Source: Pantoea sp. 18069
GTDB lineage: Bacteria; Pseudomonadota; Gammaproteobacteria; Burkholderiales; Burkholderiaceae_C
Assembly: GCF_902706035.1 (NCBI RefSeq)
Contig: NZ_CACSJA010000017.1
Location: 47,336 to 111,335 of the forward strand
Reading direction: 5' to 3'
DNA: 64,000 nt
Part shown: piece by piece, positions 55,284-63,180 of the stretch
Layout of the letters: each line of letters begins with the position of its first letter
How positions within the stretch are numbered: the stretch's first letter is position 1
Position numbers and translations under genes: made by a program
The notes under the pieces: generated by a model
What the model was told of the DNA's origin: nothing
Databases searched by the model: none
What the model saw: only the letters and a program-made list of their open reading frames with translations

Positions 55284-56432
55284 TTACTCGCCGGCAGCGG
55301 CGGCCTTCTCTGCCTTGTCCGCTTTTTCGGCCTTGTCCGCGGCCTTGTCGGCCTTCGACGGCTTGCCGGCGGCCGGGGCGGGCGCGGTGCCGGCCAGCAG
55401 CGAGATGCCCAGGCCTTCGCGCACCCGGTTTTCGATCTCGTGCGCCAGGTCGGGGTTCTCGCGCAGGAATTCACGCGCGTTGTCACGGCCCTGGCCGATC
55501 TTCTCGCCGCGGTAGGCGTACCAGGCGCCCGACTTGTCGAGGATCTTGGCTTCGACGCCCATGTCGATGATTTCGCCTTCGCGCGAGATGCCTTCGCCGA
55601 ACAGGATGTCGAACTCGGCGGTCTTGAACGGCGGGCTGACCTTGTTCTTGACCACCTTCACGCGGGTTTCGTTGCCGATCGCGGTATCGCCCTTCTTGAT
55701 CGTGCCGGTGCGGCGGATGTCCAGGCGCACCGAAGCGTAGAACTTGAGCGCATTGCCGCCGGTGGTGGTTTCGGGCGAGCCGAACATCACGCCGATCTTC
55801 ATGCGGATCTGGTTGATGAAGATGACCATGCAATTGGTCTTCTTGATGGTCGCGGTGAGCTTGCGCAGCGCCTGGCTCATGAGGCGGGCCTGCAGGCCGG
55901 GCAGGGCGTCGCCCATGTCGCCTTCGATTTCGGCCTTGGGCGTGAGCGCTGCGACCGAGTCGATGACGATCAGGTCGACGGCACCCGAACGCACCAGGCT
56001 GTCGACGATCTCGAGCGCCTGTTCGCCGGTGTCGGGCTGGCTGATCAGCAGGTCGGACAGCTGCACGCCCAGCTTCTGTGCGTATTGCACGTCGAGCGCA
56101 TGCTCGGCGTCGACGAACGCGCATTGGCCGCCGATCTTCTGCATTTCGGCAATCACCTGCAGCGTGAGCGTGGTCTTGCCCGACGATTCCGGGCCGTAGA
56201 TTTCGACCACGCGGCCGCGCGGCAGGCCGCCTACGCCCAGCGCGATGTCCAGGCCCAGCGAGCCCGTGGACACGACCTGGATGTCTTCGATGACTTCGCC
56301 TTCGCCCAGCCGCATGATGGTGCCCTTGCCGAACTGCTTTTCGATCTGCGCCAATGCGGCTTGCAGGGCCTTGGCCTTTTCGGTGTTGGCGGCGATGGCG
56401 GGGTTGGTGCCCTTGACAGTGGTGACGTCCAT
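55284..56432 (-). CDS. recA: Recombinase RecA
   Basis: The 382-residue recombinase drives strand exchange, DNA repair and the SOS response. The Walker A motif GPESSGKT lies at residues 80-87; the filament and DNA-binding regions are normal ([60 protein letters not shown]). The last 35 residues are rich in Ala, Lys, Glu and Asp, a longer tail than in Escherichia coli. A probable SOS box lies upstream. recX follows. DprA, also in the window, loads this protein during transformation. Confidence 0.98.
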   Translation of the reverse strand: MDVTTVKGTNPAIAANTEKAKALQAALAQIEKQFGKGTIMRLGEGEVIEDIQVVSTGSLGLDIALGVGGLPRGRVVEIYGPESSGKTTLTLQVIAEMQKIGGQCAFVDAEHALDVQYAQKLGVQLSDLLISQPDTGEQALEIVDSLVRSGAVDLIVIDSVAALTPKAEIEGDMGDALPGLQARLMSQALRKLTATIKKTNCMVIFINQIRMKIGVMFGSPETTTGGNALKFYASVRLDIRRTGTIKKGDTAIGNETRVKVVKNKVSPPFKTAEFDILFGEGISREGEIIDMGVEAKILDKSGAWYAYRGEKIGQGRDNAREFLRENPDLAHEIENRVREGLGISLLAGTAPAPAAGKPSKADKAADKAEKADKAEKAAAAGE

Positions 56433-56491
56433 GAAAAACTCCTAGAAAGCAATGATTTGGATAGCACCGTCTGTCTGTTGTTACTGCCAGG

Positions 56492-56507
56492 CTGGATGCT
56501 TGAACAG
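56492..56507. promoter_or_regulatory. Probable LexA (SOS) box of recA
   Basis: On the recA strand the site reads CTGT, eight bases, CCAG: one mismatch from the CTGT-N8-ACAG consensus. It lies 60-75 bases upstream of the recA start codon. Confidence 0.6.
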
Positions 56508-56548
56508 TAGTTTATGGGCGTTGTCTCGGCGTGTATAGATGATTTTTA

Positions 56549-56563
56549 GTCAGTTTGCCTGAC
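56549..56563. promoter_or_regulatory. Candidate MarR operator
   Basis: GTCAG, five bases (TTTGC), CTGAC forms a perfect dyad eight bases before the marR start codon, where autoregulating MarR proteins usually bind. Confidence 0.45.
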
Positions 56564-56571
56564 AATAAGGC

Positions 56572-57096
56572 ATGGCCTCGTCTTCCCATTCCACCTCCGC
56601 GCCGGCGCCTCTTGCGCCGGCGTCCGACGCCTGGCGCCAGACCCATCTGGGCCGGCTGCTCGGGCATGCGATGCGCCGCTTCGATGCGCGCGTGATGCAG
56701 CTCATGGCGCATGCGGTCGAAGTGCCGCTGGCGCTGTCCAACCTGGCGGCGCGCGACCAGGTCAGCGCCGCGCACATCCATATCACGCGCCATCTGTCGC
56801 TGGGCGGCGACCGGCTGACCGACCTGGCCGAACGCGCGGGCATGAGCAAGCAGGCCATGGCGGATCTGGTCGAGCAGTGCATCGCCTGGGGCCTGGTCAC
56901 GCGCGAAGCCGATGCGCGCGACCGGCGCACGCGCTGGCTGCGCTTCACGCCCACGGGGCTCAGCTGGCTGCAGGCGTTCGAAGCGGCCGTGGCCCAGGCC
57001 GAGGCCGAGTTTCGCGCCGAAGTGGGTGACGAGGTGGCGACCGTGGTCGCGCTGGGGCTCGAAGCCTATGCCGGCGCCCACGGCCGACCTGCGTAA
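56572..57096 (+). CDS. MarR-family transcriptional regulator
   Basis: The 174-residue product has a winged helix-turn-helix (about residues 73-130): LSLGGDRLTDLAERAGMSKQ, then AMADLVEQCIAWGLVTREAD and the wing DARDRRTRWLRFTPTGLSWL. Helices at both ends would form the dimer. The first 17 residues are low in complexity (Ser, Ala, Pro). It diverges from recA; the facing spacer holds the SOS box of recA and a dyad close to this start. Target and ligand are unknown. Confidence 0.85.
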   Translation: MASSSHSTSAPAPLAPASDAWRQTHLGRLLGHAMRRFDARVMQLMAHAVEVPLALSNLAARDQVSAAHIHITRHLSLGGDRLTDLAERAGMSKQAMADLVEQCIAWGLVTREADARDRRTRWLRFTPTGLSWLQAFEAAVAQAEAEFRAEVGDEVATVVALGLEAYAGAHGRPA

Positions 57097-57203
57097 TCCA
57101 GGCGAAAACCCCCTGGCGTAGCGCCACGGTCCGCCCCTAGAATGGCGACAAAACCCGGACCTGGCGGTCGTGCACCGCCGCGCCCATCCAGGAAAGAAGT
57201 CGC

Positions 57204-57878
57204 ATGCGCATTTTGATTGCAGAAGACGACCAGGTCTTTGCCGATGGCCTGTTGCGCAGCCTGCGCGGGTCGGGCGCCGTGGTCAGCCATGTGGCCAGCG
57301 GCAGCGAGGCGGAATCGGTGCTGATGACCAGCAGCGAGTTCGACCTGCTGATCCTCGACCTGGGCCTGCCCAAGATGCACGGCCTCGAAGTGCTGCGCCG
57401 GCTGCGCGGGCGCGGCGACGGCCTGCCGGTGCTGATTCTCACGGCGGCCGACAGCGTCGAGGAGCGCGTCAAGGGGCTGGATTTCGGCGCCGATGACTAC
57501 ATGGCCAAGCCGTTCAGCCTGCAGGAGCTCGAAGCGCGCGTGCGCGCGCTCACGCGCCGCGGCATGGGCGGCGCGAGCAGCACCATCAAGCACGGGCCGC
57601 TGGTCTATGACCAGTCGGGCCGCGTGGCGACGATAGACGGCAAGATGGTCGAGCTCTCGGCGCGCGAGCTGGGCCTGCTCGAAGTGCTGCTGCAGCGCGC
57701 GGGCCGCCTGGTCAGCAAGGACCAGCTGGTCGAGCGCCTGTGCGAGTGGGGCGAGGAGCTGAGCAACAACGCCATCGAGGTCTATATCCACCGCCTGCGC
57801 AAGAAGATCGAGCATGGGCCGATACGGATTGCGACGGTGCGGGGCCTGGGATATTGCCTGGAAAAGATTCGCGATTGA
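57204..57878 (+). CDS. OmpR-family response regulator, TctD/QseB-like
   Basis: The 224-residue protein has a receiver domain (MRILIAEDDQVFADGLLRSL, phospho-acceptor Asp52 in LLILDLGLPKMHG, lysine in DDYMAKPFSLQEL) and a C-terminal OmpR-type winged helix (ELSARELGLLEVLLQRAGRL, then NNAIEVYIHRLRKKI). The partner kinase is encoded 19 bases downstream. In Burkholderiales TctD/TctE-type pairs often control carboxylate uptake with Bug receptors, and such a receptor gene lies 2.6 kb away. Confidence 0.92.
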   Translation: MRILIAEDDQVFADGLLRSLRGSGAVVSHVASGSEAESVLMTSSEFDLLILDLGLPKMHGLEVLRRLRGRGDGLPVLILTAADSVEERVKGLDFGADDYMAKPFSLQELEARVRALTRRGMGGASSTIKHGPLVYDQSGRVATIDGKMVELSARELGLLEVLLQRAGRLVSKDQLVERLCEWGEELSNNAIEVYIHRLRKKIEHGPIRIATVRGLGYCLEKIRD

Positions 57879-57897
57879 ACATGCGCGGACCGGGCGC

Positions 57898-59346
57898 ATG
57901 AAAGTCTTCCAGCGCGAGCAATATTCGCTGTTCGGCGGCATCCTGGACTGGATGCTCACGCCGTTGCTGCTGCTGTGGCCCGTGAGCCTGGCGCTGACCT
58001 GGCTGGTCGCGCAGGGGCTGGCCAACCAGCCGTATGACCGGGCACTGGAGTATGGCGCGCGCGAACTCGCCGGGCTGGTGCAGCAAGGCCAGCCGCAGTT
58101 CAATCTGGCGCATGCGATGAAGCATAACCTGCGCGCGAGTGCGTCGGACCATGTGTATTACCAGGTGCTAGACCCGCAGGGCCGGCTGGTCGGGGGGGAG
58201 CCGGATCTGCCCAGGCCGCCGTGGACCGATACCGAGCGGCACAATGGCGAAGTCCAGCTGTACGACGCCGAGCTGCGCGGCGTGGACATGCGGCTGGCCG
58301 CGGTCTGGGTGCCACTGGGGGGCGAAGGCCAGCGGGCGCTGGTGCAGGTGGCCGAGACCCGCAATCAGCGCAGTGCGCTGGCCGCTGAAATCATCCGCGG
58401 CGTGATGCTGCCGCAATTCGTTGTCTTACCGCTGGCGGTGATGCTGGTCTGGATGGCGCTGGCGCGCGGCATCACGCCCTTGCACCGGCTCGAGGAGCGC
58501 ATTCGCGCGCGCAAGCCCGATGACCTGTCGCCGCTCAATTTCCAGGACGTGCCGCTCGAGGTCGCGCCGCTGGTGAATGCCGTCGATGACCTGCTGGGCC
58601 GGCTGGGCGAGTCGCTGGCGACGCAAAAGCGCTTTCTGGCCGATGCCGCGCACCAGCTCAAGACGCCGCTGGCGGGCCTGCGCATGCAGGCCGATCTGGC
58701 GCAGCGCGAAGGCACGAGCACGCAGGAGCTCAAGCGCTCGCTGCAGCAGATCGGCCGGGCCAGCATGCGCGCCAGCCATACCGTCAACCAGCTGCTCGCG
58801 CTCGCGCGCGTCGAAGGCACGGGCGCGGCGCTGGCCAAGCAGCGCTGCGATCTCGCGCGGCTGGTGATCGACGTGGTGCGCGACTCGGTGCCGCGTGCGC
58901 TCGACAGGTGCGTGGACCTGGGCTACGACGGCGCCGAACCGGGTGCGCCCGGCGTCTGGATGGACGGCAACCCGACGCTGCTGACCGAGCTGGTGCGCAA
59001 CCTCGTGGACAACGCCATCAACTACACGCCGTCGACGCCCGAGCAGCCCGGCGTGGTCACGGTGCGGTTGCTGACCGACACCTTTGACCGGATGCTGGTG
59101 CTGCAGGTCGAGGACACCGGCCCGGGCGTTCCCGAGGCCGAGCGCGCGCTGGTGTTCCAGCCGTTTTACCGCGCGCTGGGCACGCAGGCCGACGGCTCGG
59201 GGCTGGGCCTGCCCATCGTGCAGGAGATTGCGCGCCTGCATGGCGCCCAGGTGTCGCTCGAGCCCGCGCGCGCGCAGCAGATGCCGCCCGGCGCGCGCTT
59301 CAGCGTGCGCTTTGCGGCGTTGCCGCTGCTGCTTTCGGCGCGCTGA
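57898..59346 (+). CDS. Sensor histidine kinase, TctE-like
   Basis: The 482-residue kinase starts with a membrane helix (about residues 20-40, LTPLLLLWPVSLALTWLVAQ), a periplasmic domain of about 135 residues of the 2CSK N-terminal type, and a second helix (about 178-198, LPQFVVLPLAVMLVWMALAR). The phospho-acceptor is His252 in FLADAAHQLKTPLAGLRMQA. ATP-binding motifs follow: LVRNLVDNAINYTPS, VEDTGPGVP and GSGLGLPIVQEI. The ATG at 57898 was chosen; an in-frame upstream start would overlap the regulator gene. It pairs with the preceding OmpR-type regulator. Confidence 0.92.
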   Translation: MKVFQREQYSLFGGILDWMLTPLLLLWPVSLALTWLVAQGLANQPYDRALEYGARELAGLVQQGQPQFNLAHAMKHNLRASASDHVYYQVLDPQGRLVGGEPDLPRPPWTDTERHNGEVQLYDAELRGVDMRLAAVWVPLGGEGQRALVQVAETRNQRSALAAEIIRGVMLPQFVVLPLAVMLVWMALARGITPLHRLEERIRARKPDDLSPLNFQDVPLEVAPLVNAVDDLLGRLGESLATQKRFLADAAHQLKTPLAGLRMQADLAQREGTSTQELKRSLQQIGRASMRASHTVNQLLALARVEGTGAALAKQRCDLARLVIDVVRDSVPRALDRCVDLGYDGAEPGAPGVWMDGNPTLLTELVRNLVDNAINYTPSTPEQPGVVTVRLLTDTFDRMLVLQVEDTGPGVPEAERALVFQPFYRALGTQADGSGLGLPIVQEIARLHGAQVSLEPARAQQMPPGARFSVRFAALPLLLSAR

Positions 59347-59361
59347 GCCGGCTGCGGCGCA

Positions 59362-60327
59362 TCACGCGGCGGCCTGGGCCGAGGCTGCGCGGCCCGCCTC
59401 GCTGGCCGCGATCATGGCCGCACTGGACTGCGCGGCCGACTCCAGCAGCCAGTTGCGGAACGTGCCCAGCGCACCATGGTGGGAGCGGCCTTCGGGGTAG
59501 CAGAACCAGTAGCCGAGGTGGCTGGTGTAGCCATGGCCGGGCAAAGGTTCGGTGACCAGCCCCGAGGCGATTTCGTCCTGCACCAGGCAACGCGGCACCA
59601 GCGCCACGCCCATGCCCGCCATGACCGCGCGGATGATGCTCTGGAACTGGTCGAACTGCGGGCCGTCGAGCGCGCGCATGCCGGTCACGCCATGGGCCAG
59701 GCTCCACTGCGCCCAGGCGTCGGGAATGGTCACATGGCGCAGCCGGGTGCAGGCGATCAGGTCCTCGGGCGTGCGCAGGCGCAAGGCGCCGGGGCTGCTT
59801 GCGGGCGGCGCGATCAGCGCGACCTGCTGCCCGACCAGATAGTGGGCGCGCGCGCCCGGCCAGTGGCCGTCGCCGAACAGGATGGAGCAGTCGAGCGTCG
59901 GGCTTTCGAAGTCATAGCCGTGGACATAGGGCACGAAATGCAGCGTGACCTGGGGCTCGCGCTGCTGGAACTGCGGCAGCCGCGGGATCAGCCACTTGGC
60001 ACCGAAAGTGGGCAGCACCGACAGGTAGAGCGCACCATTGCGGTCATCGCTGGTGATCAGCTCCAGCGTCGCGGCCTCGAGCTGGGAGAGCAGCGTACGC
60101 ACGCTGCGTTCATAGCGTTCGCCGGCCGGGGTCAGCGTGAGGCGCTTGCGGTTGCGCTCGAACAGCGTCACGCCCACCCATTTCTCTAGCTCCTGGACCT
60201 GCTTGCTGACCGCGCTTTGCGTGAGGTGCAGCGCCTCGGCCGCCCGCGAAACCCCGCCGAAACGCACCACGGTGGAAAAAGCCCGCAACAGGTGTACGGG
60301 AGGATTGAGGCGGCGCAAACTGGTCAT
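59362..60327 (-). CDS. LysR-family regulator, GcvA-like
   Basis: The 321-residue product has an N-terminal helix-turn-helix with LNPPVHLLRAFSTVVRFGGV then SRAAEALHLTQSAVSKQVQE, the GcvA-type opening, and a substrate-binding domain. Its start (ATG at 60327) faces the Bug receptor gene across 140 bases, in which a perfect T-N11-A palindrome lies. It most likely regulates that receptor and the N-formylglutamate amidohydrolase. A TTG three codons upstream is an alternative start. It ends 16 bases from the convergent kinase gene. Confidence 0.9.
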   Translation of the reverse strand: MTSLRRLNPPVHLLRAFSTVVRFGGVSRAAEALHLTQSAVSKQVQELEKWVGVTLFERNRKRLTLTPAGERYERSVRTLLSQLEAATLELITSDDRNGALYLSVLPTFGAKWLIPRLPQFQQREPQVTLHFVPYVHGYDFESPTLDCSILFGDGHWPGARAHYLVGQQVALIAPPASSPGALRLRTPEDLIACTRLRHVTIPDAWAQWSLAHGVTGMRALDGPQFDQFQSIIRAVMAGMGVALVPRCLVQDEIASGLVTEPLPGHGYTSHLGYWFCYPEGRSHHGALGTFRNWLLESAAQSSAAMIAASEAGRAASAQAAA

Positions 60328-60376
60328 GGATATCAATCACAGAGAATGGCGAGGGATGCTCATAAAGCTTGAATAT

Positions 60377-60391
60377 ATTCCAATTTGGAAT
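60377..60391. promoter_or_regulatory. Candidate LysR operator (perfect 15-base palindrome)
   Basis: ATTCCAA-T-TTGGAAT is a perfect palindrome with T and A 11 bases apart. It lies about 50 bases from the LysR start and 77 from the Bug start, in the shared control region. Confidence 0.6.
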
Positions 60392-60467
60392 GATAACAGG
60401 CACAGGTATTGCTTTGTCTTCGTGGCGAATTCCGTTAATCTTTCTTATCGAAAAGGAAAATATCACC

Positions 60468-61433
60468 ATGCAACGTCGTCACTTTATTGCCTCCATCGCC
60501 GCCACAACTGTCGTTCCAGGAATGTCTTTTGCGCAGGACAATAGCCGGCCCCTGCGCATCGTGGTGCCTTTTCCCCCGGGCGGCTCCACCGACATGGTCG
60601 TGCGCAACCTGCAGGACGTGCTCGGTCGCATCCTGAACCAGCCCGTGGTCATCGAGAACCGCGCCGGTGCCGGCGGCTCGATCGGCATGGCCGAAGTGGC
60701 GCGTGCCACCGACAACCTGACGCTGGGCGTGGCCACGCTGTCGACCCATGGCGTGAACCCCGCCGTGCTGACCAAGATGCCCTACGACGCCACCAAGGAC
60801 TTCGTCGGCGTGACCGAAATGGTCAAGGCACCGGGCGTGATCGTGGTCAACCCCACGGCCCTGCCCGTCAAGGACATGGCCGAACTCGTTGCCTACCTCA
60901 AGGCCAACCCCGGCAAGGTCAGCTATGCGACGCCCGGCAACGGCACCATCGGCCACATGTGGGGCGAGCTGTTCAAGCGTGCCACCGGCACCGACATGCT
61001 GCACATTCCCTACCGCGGCGCCGGCCCGGCCATCAATGACGTGCTCGGCGGACAGGTTCACGTGTACTTCGATCAGGTCGCCTCGTCGCTGGCGCAGATC
61101 AATTCCGGCAAGCTGCGCGCGATCGCCGTGAGCTGGCCGGAGCGCCTGGACGTGCTGCCCAATGTGCCGACCTATGCCGAACTCGGCTACAAGGACATCA
61201 ACGATCCTTCGTGGTTCGGTCTGGTTGCGCCCAAGTCCATGCCCGCCGCCCAGGTCGCACGCGTGCAGAAGGCCGTGGCCGCCGCGCTCAAGGAAGACGT
61301 GGTCAAGCAACGCATGGCTGCCCAGGGTCTGTACCCCACGGGCACGACGACCGTGGCATTCACCAAGCAGATCGAGACCGAGATCGCGAAGATGAAGCAG
61401 GTCGCCGCCTACGCCAAGATTCAAATCGACTGA
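60468..61433 (+). CDS. Bug/TctC-family periplasmic solute-binding protein
   Basis: The 321-residue receptor has a signal peptide (MQRRHFIASIAATTVVPGMS, cleavage after FAQ or before it) and the Bug landmarks LRIVVPFPPGGSTDMVVRNL, QPVVIENRAGAGGS and HIPYRGAGPAINDVLGGQVH. The ATG at 60468 follows AAGGAAA; an upstream extension was rejected. The signal resembles a Tat type (RRHF) only weakly. An N-formylglutamate amidohydrolase gene follows after 23 bases and a LysR gene is divergent, so the ligand may be an N-acyl amino acid. No TctAB membrane genes are present. Confidence 0.92.
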   Translation: MQRRHFIASIAATTVVPGMSFAQDNSRPLRIVVPFPPGGSTDMVVRNLQDVLGRILNQPVVIENRAGAGGSIGMAEVARATDNLTLGVATLSTHGVNPAVLTKMPYDATKDFVGVTEMVKAPGVIVVNPTALPVKDMAELVAYLKANPGKVSYATPGNGTIGHMWGELFKRATGTDMLHIPYRGAGPAINDVLGGQVHVYFDQVASSLAQINSGKLRAIAVSWPERLDVLPNVPTYAELGYKDINDPSWFGLVAPKSMPAAQVARVQKAVAAALKEDVVKQRMAAQGLYPTGTTTVAFTKQIETEIAKMKQVAAYAKIQID

Positions 61434-61456
61434 TTCTCCTTACTTCCAGCTTGCCT

Positions 61457-62386
61457 ATGCATCCCGTCCTGCAATTGATCAGCCAACGTTTCCAGCACGC
61501 CCAGCCCGGAGTGGCAGGCGTGGCCCACGCGCCCGCTGCGGCCCAGATGGTGACCAGCGTCCCCGGCACCAGCGCCGTGGTGCTGGATTCGCCGCACAGC
61601 GGCACCTGGTACCCCGACGACTTCGGCTCCTGCCTGCCGCTGGCCACCCTGCGCCAGGCCGAAGACACGCATGTCGAAAAGATCTATGCGTTCGCGACGG
61701 CGCTGGGCGTGAGCTGGGTCGAGGCGCATTTCCCGCGCATCTACCTCGATGCCAACCGTGACACCACGGAAATCGACACCGGCATGATCGATGGCGACTG
61801 GCCCCTGCCTGTCACCGACGATCAGGTGGTGCTGCAGAAGGTGCGGCTGGGCAAGGGCCTGATCTGGAAGTTCACCGATGCCGGCGTGCCGATCTATGAC
61901 CGCGTGCTGTCGGTGGACGAACTGCTGGCGCGCATAGAGCGCTGCTGGAAGCCTTACCACGCGGCCGTGGCCAAGGCCATAGACGCCGCCCATGCGCGCC
62001 ATGGCTACAGCATCCACATCAACTGCCATTCGATGCCTGCGGTCGCGGCCAGCCATGCGACGCTGCACCCGGGCCTGGTGCATGCGGATTTCGTGATCGG
62101 TGACCGCGACGGCACGACCGCCGACACGCGCCTGTCGCAGCGCATCTGCGCTTTCCTGCGCGCGCGCGGCTACAGCGTCGACTACAACCACCCCTACAAG
62201 GGCGTGGAGCTGGTGCGCCGCTACGGCAACCCGGCAGACAACCGCCACAGCATCCAGATCGAGATCAACCGCAAGCTCTACATGGACGAGCAGACGCTGG
62301 CGCTGGACCAGGCCGGCTATCTGCGCCTGACAAAGGATCTGCAGGCCCTGGTCGAAGACCTGATGGTCCTCGATCCACGCGCCTGA
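61457..62386 (+). CDS. N-formylglutamate amidohydrolase family protein
   Basis: The 309-residue product fits the N-formylglutamate deformylase family, a zinc-dependent fold related to carboxypeptidases: VVLDSPHSGTWYPDDF (about residues 39-54), then FPRIYLDANRDTTEIDTGMI, HINCHSMP with metal-binding His, and NHPYKGVELVRRYGNP. The known enzyme splits N-formylglutamate to formate and glutamate at the end of one histidine-degradation route; no hut genes lie near. Here it follows a Bug receptor, so it may act on an imported N-acyl amino acid. A strong terminator ends the unit. Confidence 0.9.
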   Translation: MHPVLQLISQRFQHAQPGVAGVAHAPAAAQMVTSVPGTSAVVLDSPHSGTWYPDDFGSCLPLATLRQAEDTHVEKIYAFATALGVSWVEAHFPRIYLDANRDTTEIDTGMIDGDWPLPVTDDQVVLQKVRLGKGLIWKFTDAGVPIYDRVLSVDELLARIERCWKPYHAAVAKAIDAAHARHGYSIHINCHSMPAVAASHATLHPGLVHADFVIGDRDGTTADTRLSQRICAFLRARGYSVDYNHPYKGVELVRRYGNPADNRHSIQIEINRKLYMDEQTLALDQAGYLRLTKDLQALVEDLMVLDPRA

Positions 62387-62403
62387 GCGGCCCCTGCGCA
62401 TGC

Positions 62404-62432
62404 AAAAAAGCCCGGTTTCTCCGGGCTTTTTT
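62404..62432. terminator. Bidirectional intrinsic terminator
   Basis: A 12-base stem (AAAAAAGCCCGG/CCGGGCTTTTTT) with loop TTTCT and flanking A and T runs lies 17 bases past the stop of the amidohydrolase gene. It can also serve the convergent SPOR gene. Confidence 0.93.
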
Positions 62433-62440
62433 TCGTCTGC

Positions 62441-62488
62441 CGTGGGGCGCGGGGGCCGGCCATCCGGCGTAAGCCGCTCAGGGGGTGC
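62441..62488 (-). repeat. Family B repeat fragment, inverted
   Basis: On the minus strand GCACCCCCTGAGCGGCTTAC matches the left end of the full family B copies. The TGA in it is the stop codon of the SPOR-domain gene, so here the repeat has entered the coding end. Confidence 0.55.
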
Positions 62489-63167
62489 AAGCCCGCAAGG
62501 GCTTGCCCGCGAACGCCGGCAGCGCTTCAAGCTGCGCGCGCAGCGCGGGCGTGGCCGCGGGCAGGCGCAGCACGAAGCCGTGCTTGTCGGGGCGCTCCTG
62601 CACCACGCGCGCGCTGCGCACGCCCTGGCGCACGAGCTGGGTCAGTTCGCGCGTGGCGGCTTCCTCGCTCGCGAAGCGGCCCAGGGACAGCCCGGGCTCC
62701 AGCACTCCGCCCGCGCGGTCATGGTCGAGCTTGCGCGCCGTGAGTTCGGCGCGCTTCTTCTCCAGCGCCTGGTTGTCGGCAAACTTGCCCATGTAGACCA
62801 TCCAGCGGCCCGACTGGGTGAACGGTGCCAGGTTCCAACTGCCTTCGGGCAATTGCAGCACCAGCGCGCGGCGCAGCGTGTCCGATGCGTCATCGTCATA
62901 GATGCCGGCCTGCAGGCACTGGGCCGGGCCGTCCTGGGCCGCAGTCGGTGCGCCCGGGGAAGGTGGGGCAGCCGGTGCCGCCATGGTCTCTGGTGCGGGC
63001 GCCGCGGGTTGCTGCAGCTGCAGCGTTTCGGGGCGCAGTTGCTGGCGCAGCCGCTCGGGCTCGCTGTGCTGCTGGGGCGCCCAGCCCAGGCTGGCCAACG
63101 CACCCTGGCTCCAGGCGAAATAGCCGGCATTGGCCAGCAGCAGGATCAACAGGGCGATGCGCAGCAT
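62478..63167 (-). CDS. SPOR-domain membrane protein
   Basis: The 229-residue product has one N-terminal membrane helix (MLRIALLILLLANAGYFAWS), a linker rich in Gln, Pro and Ala (about residues 30-82) and a C-terminal SPOR-like domain (about 84-200; WMVYMGKFADNQALEKKRAE and VRSARVVQERPDKHGFVLRL). SPOR domains bind denuded glycan at the division site. Its last codons and stop lie in a family B repeat, so the exact C-terminus may vary between relatives. It follows birA by 13 bases on the same strand and is probably in one message with it. Confidence 0.82.
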   Translation of the reverse strand: MLRIALLILLLANAGYFAWSQGALASLGWAPQQHSEPERLRQQLRPETLQLQQPAAPAPETMAAPAAPPSPGAPTAAQDGPAQCLQAGIYDDDASDTLRRALVLQLPEGSWNLAPFTQSGRWMVYMGKFADNQALEKKRAELTARKLDHDRAGGVLEPGLSLGRFASEEAATRELTQLVRQGVRSARVVQERPDKHGFVLRLPAATPALRAQLEALPAFAGKPLRACTP

Positions 63168-63180
63168 GGGAGGCTTTCTG

